Assembly: GCF_000264995.1 (NCBI RefSeq)
Contig: NW_006767451.1
Span: forward strand, 304,502-368,501
Reading direction: 5' to 3'
Length of the DNA: 64,000 nt
Source of the DNA: Punctularia strigosozonata HHB-11173 SS5
Lineage: Eukaryota > Basidiomycota > Agaricomycetes > Corticiales > Punctulariaceae
How positions within the stretch are numbered: position 1 is the first letter of the stretch; each line of letters opens with the position of its first letter. A program made the position numbers and the translations under genes. The notes under the pieces were generated by a model, which had not been told where the DNA came from, made no database searches, and saw nothing but the letters and a program-made list of their open reading frames with translations. Positions 55,634 to 64,000 of the stretch are shown here, piece after piece.

Positions 55634-58216
55634 CTACTCCTCCAACTCGCCCCTGTCCCTCATCGTTTTCCATCGGTCGTAGCATTCGAGCGTGACCGTC
55701 GCCAAGAACCCAGGTATGCATTGCTCCTTTTCTATCCAATTGCGCATCCACTGCCCGAGATCCTCCGGCCCGCCCTCGCCCTGCGCGACGAGCTGCATAG
55801 TCGCGCTCCCCGAACCGTCCTTCGCGGGCTGGAACACGAACGAGCACGAGAGGTCGTACCGCGACGTGACGCGCACCTGGCCGTTCGGGTAGAACGCGAG
55901 CTTGAGACCGAGCACGGCCGCGATCGCTTCCTTGAACTCGGCCGACTTGGCGGTGAACACCTGCTGCAGGCGCAGGAGCCGCTTCTCCTTCTGGCGTACG
56001 ACCTCCTCCAGCTCGCGCTTCTCCTTCTGCACCACCTCCCAGCTTGCACGCGGCACGAGCTCGCCTGCGCCCTCGCCTGCTTCATCTTCTACCTTCTTCT
56101 CGTCCTTTCCGTCCTCGTTCGCCTCATCCTTGATCTCCTTGCGATGCGCGGCTCGCTCCTCCAGCTCCCGCAATCGCCCGAGCAGCGCCTCGTTCTCGCC
56201 CTTTAGTCTGTCCATCACCTCCTGCCGCAGGTCGGTCCACCGCTGCGCTGGGTTGTCCCGCATCTCCAGTACGCGCACCCCCGGCGGAACGTGTCGTCCG
56301 CCGCCAATCTCGCCCTGCAGCTCAAACAATCGCTGCTCGAGCGCGTCCATCTGTTTTTCAAGCGCCGCGATCGTCGTGCGAGCATCTTCCAGCTCTATTG
56401 CCATCCCGAAAAATTGTAAGAGACAGTCCGTTGGAGTGGAATGAGCGAACGAACCTCGCTCGGCCGTTGTGCGTGCGGCCCGCTCAGCATCCAATGCCAC
56501 GCTCAACTTCTGGTGCGCCGTCCCGCCTGCCGGCGCCGTACCCGTCGCTTGCTCGAGCGCCCGGTCAAGCTCGGATTGCAGCTGGTCGTTCAACGTCTTA
56601 TACTCCGCAAGCAACGTGTCAAGTTGTGTCACGCGCTGGGTTTGTGCAGCGTCAGCCGCAGCCGCAGGGGATTGTTGTGCCGCCTCTTCTGCGTAACTCG
56701 CCTAAACATCTGGGTGGTCAGCGAGGGAGAGTAACGCAAGGAGATGTGGACTGACCAGGAGAGCTTTGAGACCTTCGACTTCGCGCGCCGCGACGGCGAC
56801 GCGCTGTTCGCGTCGCGCAATCTTGTCTTTGAGGCTCCGGATCTGCGGTTCCATCTGTTCGACCATTTCCAGAATCTCATTCTCCCGCCTTTCCGCCTAT
56901 CGACGCGAGCACGTTCATCAGAAACATACGTTACTGAGAGAGAGGGAGCGATCATGCATACCTCGGCCAGCTGCGTGTCCCGTAGTTTCAGGAGAGCAGA
57001 CGTGGAGCCATGCTCTTCGAGCAGCCGAGCATGATTGGTCCGGAGCACTTGTAGCTCACGGGCGGCCGTATTCGAGGACTGCGAGGCCGAGAGGGAGAGC
57101 GCCTGAGATGACGCCGCCGCTCTGATCCAACAAAGCATCAGAACGAGACACATGAGAGTGTGCAAGTATACGCGCACCTCGCTGCCTCCAACTCGCCCTC
57201 GAGCCGCACGACGCGCTCGCGCATTTCACCCATCGCTGCAAGCTTGCGCTCCAGCTCGCGCTTCTGTTCGCGCACGACCTCGACGCTCTCCTTCCGCTCG
57301 CGTAGCACAGCGAGCTCCTTAGACATCTTGGCGTTCGCGCCTTCAAGCTGGCGAACGTACGCCGTCTGGCGCGAGAGCTCTTCGCGGACGACGGACCACG
57401 TCTGCGTGTCGGCCTCGGTGCGCGACGCGTCTTGATCGCGAGCGCGCAGGTCATCAACCTCATCTTGTAGCGCAGCGAGCTTGTGCGCGCGTGAGGTCGC
57501 AAGCTGCTCCGATTCGGCTAGAGCACGCTCGAGCGAGGCGAGCTGGGTATTCAGTGTCGAGAGCTGCGCGGCCTGCGAGGAGATGGTGTGTGAGGTCGAG
57601 CGGGAGAGCGAGGCGTGGTCTTCCTCCAATTCATCGTGTTGCGAGCGTAGGGTGTGCAGCGCCGAGCGTGTTGTGCGCAGGTCGTCTTCGAGCTCGCGCT
57701 TGTCCACAATACACCATATCAACATTTACGGATACTCCGCCGCAGAGCGCGATTGATGGTTCACCTTGGTCTGTTCGTGCTCCTTTCGCTCGCGCTCCTT
57801 CTCCGTCCGCTCGCGCTCCTCCCGCTCCGCGAGCCACCGCCGGTCCCGCTCCAGCTGCTCGACCTGCAGCTCCTTCTCGCGCAGCTTCGTCTCGAGATCA
57901 ATGCGCGCCGTCTCGGCGGTGGCGAGCTTCCGCTCGAGCGCGGCGTGCGCCATGTGCGAGGTGAACGCCTGCGAGCGCTGTTGCCGTTTCGCAGTGGATG
58001 TTTGCGGGTCTGCGGGTCGAGTGATCAAGATTCAGCTGCGACGCCGACACGTACGAAGCCGAGTCTCCCGATCTTTTGAAGTGCAGAATGCTTACCCCTC
58101 TCGAGCTCGGCGGCGGCGGTGTCCCGTTTCTTTGCGGTAGCGGCGGCGGTCGACCGCGCATACGCGCCACCCCCTCCCGCCGCTGTTGCTGGCGTTTTGA
58201 ATTTATCTTTGTTCAT
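55634..58216 (-). CDS. MAD1: Spindle assembly checkpoint protein Mad1
   Basis: Seven exons, 58216-58096, 58009-57765, 57698-57178, 57121-56962, 56896-56756, 56701-56455 and 56394-55634, join in frame to 731 residues (human Mad1 has 718). The N-terminus is MNKDKFKTPATAAGGGGAYARS. A long coiled coil follows (LERKLATAETARIDLETKLREKELQVEQLERDRRW, then QKRELERKLAAMGEMRERVVRLEGELEAAR). Around 518-527 RVLEMRDNPAQRW is the Mad2-binding motif (RVLxMxxNP). The C-terminal domain reads RLLRLQQVFTAKSAEFKEAIAAVLGLKLAFYPNGQVRVTSRYD, then FLATVTLECYDRW, the Bub1/kinetochore-binding fold. Mad1 holds Mad2 at unattached kinetochores and delays anaphase. The start codon could lie further upstream. Very sure of the identity. 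Confidence 0.94.
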
Positions 58217-58474
58217 TCCGGAGTCTTCACGCGTAGAGCGAGCGCAACAGCGGGCAGAACTACGAAAGTCGCGGTCAAGACCAAGCGAGTCCCGACACAC
58301 GTGCTCAGTAGACTGTCGCCGACGTCGGTACGCGCGACGTCGGGATCTTGACGCTTGCAGTCACGACCACCACCTTCTTGCATACTCGTCCGCCTGCTTG
58401 CGTTCTCTATCCTCTCTCACTGTTACGTGCACCGAAACGTATTGAAACAGGACCATCGAAGCTACTACATAGCG
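58217..58474. promoter_or_regulatory. Divergent promoter of MAD1 and the DUF262 gene
   Basis: 258 bp between divergent starts; no TATA or known site recognised. Confidence 0.35.
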
Positions 58475-60783
58475 ATGTCAGACGACGAACTCATCGGGTC
58501 CGAAGACGAGGAATACACCACGCCAACCCAGCGCAAGAAGGCGAAGGGGAAGAAAGTGGAGGATGCAGAATATCAGATTCATCACGCTCTCAAACCGCCG
58601 AGAGCGACAAGCTATAGCGCGCAGGCCCTGTACGGTGCGCCTTTCGCGAAATCCTTGCTTCATGATACTGCACTCTAACTGATACGTGGTTCGAACAGAA
58701 CAAATACACAATGGCGATATTGAGCTCGAACCGGAGTACCAAAGAGGTCCGTCTCATTCCCAGGGCCGTATGCATGATACCATGCCTCATGAACGTATTG
58801 GATAAGAGGTCGTCTGGCCCGAAGTCCGACAAATAAACCTGATTGACTCGCTGTTTCGCAACTTCTACATTCCTCCCATCATCTTCGGTACGTCCTGACT
58901 CCTGTCTCCGGCCATTGGTGCCTCAGCCTCTTCGCTCACGCGCATATATGGGTCCAGCCGTCAAATTCCACAGCGATGGCACGGAGCGTCGCATCTGCAT
59001 CGACGGCAAACAACGACTCACGTCCCTTCACCGGTTCATGGAAGGCGAAATACCGTTCCAGGACATGGACTCGAACGAGAAAATGTACTATAAGGACACT
59101 GGCGCCGCTCCCCCGGGCAAGGGCAAGAACAAAGTCAAGAAACTCGTGCCGGAGAAGTATCGCCGCATGTTCGCAAATAAGCAAATCGTCTGCGTGGAAT
59201 ACTCGGATCTGAAGGATGAAGACGAGCGAGAGATCTTCAAGGTGCGTTTACTTATTGCGACGTACAGGTTGCCCCTACATTACGTCACTAAATCATTCGC
59301 CAGAGAGTTCAACTTGGCCTGGCCCTTACCCCTGCTGGTACGTCTCTCCTACGATGATGTCCTCTTCCGACTCAGTCTGACCGACGTCTTAGAGAAACTG
59401 CGCGCCATCTCCTCCGACCGCGTCAGATTCATCGTAGCACTCATGGAAAGGCACATCCGTGACCCGTCCCCGCTCGGGCCCGCCACCCTTGACTGGGACC
59501 AAAGCCGCGGCTCCGACTTCCGCTGCGTCGCGCAAGCCATACAAGCCTTCACGCGCTACCCCGCGGCTAAAGCCATCCCGACCATTCAAGCGACCGCCAA
59601 GTGGCTCTCGCAACCCGACTTCTCCGACGACTTCAAAGAGCAGATGGAGGAGACCTTCACGACCTTCGGCAAGCTCGTCACCATGGCCAAGGGCGGCCGC
59701 GGCCAACGACGTCCGTTTGGCGGCCGCTACAAGCACGTGGCACCCGTCGAATTCATCTGCTTAGCACTGCTCATCGCCGTACACAAGGACAAGCTCTCCC
59801 AGGCGCAGCTCGCCGCAGCCATCGTCGGTATGCGCGACGAAGCGCGCGAGATTCACCCGGATATCCGCATGAACAGTAAAGTGTCTGGCACCATGATGAA
59901 GTACATCAAAGAGATCAAGCCGAGCGATTTCCGCGACGTTGGCGAGGTGGTCGGTACGACGGCGGGCAAGAAGCGGAAGAAGCGCGCCATGGCGGCGAGC
60001 GATGACGAGGATTCCGACTACGAGTCAGAGGAGCAGGATGACGATAAAGACCAACTCATGGACTCGTCGCCGCCTTCCAAGGTCCCGCGGCTCCAGCGGC
60101 GTTCGAGGTCCAAGACGCCGCCTTCCGCACCTGCACCCGCACCACCCAACCCATCGGTCAAACGAGAGTCGCCCGCGGTCTCAACTGTGCCTCCTGCTTC
60201 CGGCGCACGCCCGCTATCCTCCATCCCACCGAACGCTTACGTCGCCTCGGCCTCGCTGCCGCCGAAGCCGATGCAGACCGCTGCTCCGCCTTCGGACCGG
60301 CTGGCGCCTTTACGCGCTGTCCAGGCCGCCCGCCAGGCTGCTGCCAGTGCAAGCGCGCCACGGCAACCGCCGCGCGGGCCCGCCGCACTCTCGCACCTCA
60401 CCGCGCGCGACGGCTCGCTCGTTACCCAAGGGTACCCGCAGCCGCCGTCCGCCACCCCCGCGAACGGGTTAGATCGGGCTCTCGCGGAGAAGATGGGATT
60501 CGGTGCGCCTGGTTCCGCGCCGTATTATCCTAATAATCCCTACGCGGCCGGCCTGGGCACGTCGTCGCCGAGGTCCAGCTACTCGAGCGTGGGCGGGTAC
60601 CCGCCGCAGGACAGGGGCAGGAGGATGAGCGGGAGCGATCCGCGGCATCCTGATAATCCGCCGACCGCTCCTCGATATGATGGAAGCAGGAACGGGAGCG
60701 GGTCGTGGGGAAGTGGGACTAGAAGGGACAATCGAGAATATGACAGGGGATATGGAGAAGACTCGGCCGGATATCAGCGGTAA
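58475..60783 (+). CDS. DUF262 (GmrSD N-terminal-like) protein
   Basis: Exons 58475-58634, 58699-58746, 58807-58887, 58958-59241, 59304-59337 and 59393-60783 join in frame to 665 residues. The acidic start MSDDELIGSEDEEYTTPTQRKKAKGKK is followed by IHNGDIELEPEYQREVVWPEVRQINLIDSLFRNFYIPPIIFAV and RRICIDGKQRLTSLHRFMEGEIPF, the hallmark of DUF262: a ParB-like nucleotide-binding fold found in bacterial Gmr-type modification-dependent restriction systems, with the conserved DGKQRLTSL. The helical part (RVQLGLALTPAEKLRAISSDRVRFI, FTRYPAAKAIPTIQATAKWL) fits the middle of fungal relatives. After residue 390 the tail is Ser/Pro/Lys-rich with KKRKKRAMAASDDEDSDYESEEQDDD, probably a nuclear signal. The C-terminal nuclease half of GmrSD (DUF1524) is absent, so nuclease action is not claimed. 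Role in fungi unknown. Confidence 0.87.
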
Positions 60784-60925
60784 CTCTGATTGCTCGCGAC
60801 TCAAGCTTGGTGTATGTTACTACGACGAAGTATGCGCATAAATATCATTTAGTAGATTGCACAGATCCAGTGGCTTCTGTGTTGGTATTTCTGGTACAGC
60901 GTTATTTGCGATACGGTACGGTACA
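60784..60925. other. Convergent spacer
   Basis: 142 bp between the DUF262 and F-box stops. No gene. Confidence 0.4.
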
Positions 60926-63150
60926 TTAACCCACTTTCCACTGCCAGAATGGGCCTGTTGAAAGCGACATCAATCATAACCTATCGGAGTCGAAGGGAAC
61001 AAACTCACCCAACGGATCTGTCCTCTCGTGGCTCGCCCCGGTCCACAGCCCGATAACACCCATCGCGGAGCCGAGACCGGCGACTTGCACTCCCTCCGTG
61101 ACCCACTCGTTCTGACCGTTCTCGCTCGTCGAGACCTTCTTACGCAGCGGCACCGTCAGCCTTCCCTCACACTCATAGCCACGGATCCGAGAACGGGACT
61201 CACCAGCGACCAGCGCACTTCGCCGTCGGCCGTCATGCGCACGACGCCGGTCATCCTCCGAGGGCTGTTCATCCCCGCCACCGACCCGCGGACGTGCAGT
61301 GCAGGCCGGTCGGGCCACGCGGCAGGCGCCTCGCCCGTGCCCACAACCGAGATCGTCATCGGAATGATACGCACTGCCTCGAGGAGAGAGCTGTCCGCGA
61401 AGCGCGTCGGCCCTGCATGTAGCTGGACCAACCACTCATTGAGTCAGGGAAGTTCAGGATCACAAGGTGTCTAGAGAGAAAGAGACGACCTACATTGTTC
61501 ACTGCAAGGGACAGTCAGCTCTCGGACAATACTTTGGACGGTAGTGTGGACACTCACGAACGAGGTCGCGGTAGTCCATCCAACACACGCATCGCCTACA
61601 GCTCATGCGTGATGATCATCAGCGACGCGTCGCACTTTCAGAAGGCGTTCTCACCTCCACACTCCCGTCACGCCCGCCCAGTCTTCGCCCACACTCGGCG
61701 CCGTCCTCGCACGGACGCCCTCGAGCTGCGTCAGCCCGCGCATCGGGCCCGTGCTCCCGCTCGTGCTCGCCTCGCTCAGATTGGCCTCGACCACGATGCG
61801 CGCCATCGCGAGGTAGGCCCAGTCGACGCGGAGGGTGTCAGGCGCGGGAGCGTCCCCTGCCGAGGGCGGCGGCGAAGGCAGTGGATTGTAGATGAAGCCG
61901 TCGTCATCATCGTCGCCGGAGCCCTCCGAATCGGACACGTCGGCGAGCGGGGGAAGGTAGTCCGCGTCGTCCGGGTCATCATCCGTGTCGGCTTCGTTTT
62001 TAGGGACAGCGGCCCCCTCAGCTGGGGTGGATGTGGTACTGGATGAGGAGCCTGGCTCTGCCGAAACGGGAGGTGTGGTACTAGAGGAGGGGGCGGACTC
62101 AGGTCCAGACGCGGACGATGCCGGTGCCGCTGCCTGCTCTTCCGGGCTCTCGACGGGCAAGAACGGGCCCCAGTGTCGCTGGCGCAACAGATATCGCAGG
62201 TTGTAGACGTGTATCCGCGCGCGGCGCCGGACGCGCTTCTCAAGCAGGCTCCGGGGGCTCTCCTCGTCCTCGCTCCCGTCCGGCTTCTTCACGCTCCGCA
62301 CGTGTGCGGGGAGGATGAAGCCCGTGCAGGCTACCATGCGGTAGAAGTCGCGGCCGGCTTGGCTCGTGTGGAACGCGTCGTCGAACTTGTGCCGCGCGCC
62401 GTCGGCGTCGGCGAGGACGGCGTTGAGCGCGGGTGGGTAGCCCTTGCGTCCGTCTAAGAGGATGGAGGCGAGCCAGGGAACGTTCGAAGACGACGGAGCT
62501 GCGGGCATGAGCGGGGGCTGTGATAGGGCGTGTAGGTCGGGGAGGAAGATGGGATACTTGTTGTAGGAGAGCGGGGCGAGATCGGGAGGGGATGATGAGT
62601 CGGAGGAGTCGGAGGGGGATTGATATTTGACGCCCCAGGAGACGAAAGGGGTACTGGTGAGTAGGGTAGATATAAGCGCACTGAGGGTGACGGCGAGAGC
62701 GGAGTCGGTCTCCTGACGGGGGGGCGCGTCGGACCGAGTGGATGCGTATAGGTTCTCCTCCTCTGTGGTGGCTGCTGGAGGTACCATACGCGTAAGATAT
62801 TTCTCTGCTTGTATCCGTGCCCGGTACTGTGCACCCCAGTTCCATAGCTTTGGGAGGTTGCTGTTGGCCATTGGTGTCGGTCCGTCCGTCGCTGCCGCAT
62901 CCTGGCTCCGTTCTGGAGGGCCGCCGTCGGGATAGACCAATCTCAAGGCTCCATTCAACCTTGGATCATCAAACTTGGCGAGGAATATCTGGCGCCAGAG
63001 ATGGTGATCTTCAGCCTGGTATACCAGATTTCGAAAGCGACGGCAGGTGGAAGCCAACGTCGAGATAACGGATGGCTCGTGGGCAGCTGCAGCGGTCACT
63101 AACGTCAGCTCGACGATTTCCGAAGGCAACGAGAATATCGTAGCCGCCAT
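60926..63150 (-). CDS. F-box protein with C-terminal GEMxG/beta-barrel-like domain
   Basis: Exons 63150-61655, 61595-61558, an 8-nt microexon 61501-61494, 61434-61204, about 61165-61009 and 60954-60926 join in frame to about 652 residues. F-box near the start: MAATIFSLPSEIVELTLVTAAAAHEPSVISTLASTCRRFRNLVYQAEDHHLWRQIF, the Skp1-binding part of SCF ligases. The middle is Ser/Pro/Asp-rich. The end, LNNWLVQLHAGPTRFADSSLLEAVRII and RRMTGVVRMTADGEVRWSL, then EGVQVAGLGSAMGVIGLWTGASHERTDPLGPFWQWKVG, matches the C-terminal domain of many fungal F-box proteins. The intron between RWSL and CEGRLTV is short (32-38 nt) and its acceptor is not certain. Substrate unknown. Confidence 0.84.
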
Positions 63151-63498
63151 ATTGGCAGCTAAGCAGAATAACAAAGGTCTGTCTGAGTATTTGCAGGACG
63201 AGTAGTGCAAAATACAAAGAATAGAGGTTGAAATTGAATCGCAAGCTGACTGATCGTCCGTTGCCCCGTGTGAACGCGAGCTTCGGTTCAAGCTTGCTCT
63301 TAACGGTCGTTGTCCCCATCAAGCTGATTGTCATATCCTTCGTTAACACACCCCAAGGGGACAATCGTACACGTCCTAGCAAACAATCGGGAAAACATCG
63401 ACTTGAATACAATTCAGATCGCTCACATATACCTGCAGCGACAGACGCTGTGAATACAAGTCAGTGAGATGTAGTCACATCGTGGGTCCATCTAGACA
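63151..63498. promoter_or_regulatory. Divergent region between two F-box genes
   Basis: 348 bp between two divergent starts; possible shared control region. No clear motif. Confidence 0.35.
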
Positions 63499-64000
63499 AT
63501 GATTTGCGCGTTAGATATGTCATATCATAGGTCTTCTTGTCAGTCTTCGGATGAATCTTCGACCTCGCAAGGTGTAGCAGTCAACGCAGAGGCGCAGATA
63601 CTGGAGCACGATACGGACCCCGTACAATCCCTCGACGATCGTATCAAGTGTCTCGGTCTCTCTACCGGTAACGAGCTTCGCCGCCAGAAGAATTCTTTAC
63701 TGCCTGTCAACCATCTACCTCCCGAGATCCTCCTCGACGTATTCTTCTATCACCGAGACGATCACACTTGCTTCGGTCCTCAATGGGTCAAGATCTCTCA
63801 TGTATGCTCCTTCTGGCGTGAAACCGCCCTTTCGAGTGCCCGCTTGTGGAACGTGCCTGATCTACTTTAACCCGAGCTAGCTGTGGAAATGTCGCGAAGA
63901 TCCCGAGGGACTGCGCTCCACGTTCGTTCTTCGCCGAGCAAGAGGTCTTTTTGCCTCAACATCGGCTATATATCGCGTTTAGATCGTTCGTCACCAATTG
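63499..64000 (+). pseudogene. F-box gene with in-frame stop, runs off right edge
   Basis: From MICALDMSYHRSSCQSS to an F-box LPVNHLPPEILLDVFFYHRDDHTCFGPQWVKISHVCSFWRETALSSARLWNVPDLL; such W..VCxxWRxxALSxPRLWxVPDLL pieces are typical of Agaricomycete F-box families. A TAA at 63868-63870 stops this frame, but the same frame then goes on with the expected continuation PELAVEMSRRSRGTALHVRSSPSKRSF to the window end. The stop is where LLH or LLN would be normal. So the gene is either a young pseudogene, the stop is a base error, or an intron or readthrough is missed. I prefer a damaged copy of a large family. Confidence 0.6.

Noticed and set aside
1-64000. tRNA, rRNA, CRISPR arrays, retroviral or LTR elements
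   Set aside because: No cloverleaf with a clear T-arm, no direct-repeat/spacer array, and no reverse transcriptase, integrase or long terminal repeats were seen on reading both strands by eye; a computed search could still find small tRNAs.

Overview
The window looks like nuclear DNA of a filamentous basidiomycete, most likely an Agaricomycete. Genes on both strands are split by short GT-AG introns, mostly 45-75 nt, with GC-rich codons. The families fit: fungal Zn2Cys6 regulator, Msb1/Mug8 protein, F-box genes, a fungal-type protein kinase, a TPR-CHAT protein and Cys-rich membrane proteins with PY-like tails. All exon joins were worked out by hand from frame and splice signals. I saw no tRNA, rRNA, CRISPR array or retroviral element.

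Layout. 1-7.2 kb is a core block: a BAR-domain (Gvp36-like) gene cut by the left edge, the proteasome beta-2 subunit PUP1, and a two-domain lysine-ketoglutarate reductase/saccharopine dehydrogenase. 7.3-16.9 kb is accessory: an HNH nuclease-like gene and a dynamin-like GTPase sit tail to tail, and a decayed second copy of the same pair lies just to the left, with a small secreted Cys-rich gene between its halves. 16.9-19.4 kb is a possible F-box gene. 19.4-27.1 kb is a gene-poor stretch with relics and one large TPR-CHAT protease-like gene. 27.1-31.5 kb is the Msb1-like gene.

32.2-42.9 kb is the most unusual stretch. A two-gene unit, a kinase with a basic C-terminal tail plus an unrecognised nuclear-looking protein, occurs twice in the same order and strand, with a fungal-type kinase-like gene between the copies. 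A 116-bp MITE with perfect terminal repeats and TA target sites follows at 42.95 kb. 43.4-64 kb is mostly core again: a small PY-motif membrane protein, mitochondrial ferredoxin/adrenodoxin reductase ARH1, a Zn2Cys6 regulator, a receptor-like membrane protein, a zinc-ribbon-like protein, spindle checkpoint gene MAD1, a DUF262 protein, an F-box gene with a predicted 8-nt microexon, and a second F-box gene with an in-frame stop at the right edge.

Most core genes are unrelated housekeeping genes. The linked sets worth attention are the HNH/dynamin pair and the kinase/nuclear-protein unit, each present twice, and the CHAT protein, whose family has been tied to programmed death and self-defence. 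No function is shown here for any of these sets; any link to defence or conflict is inference.
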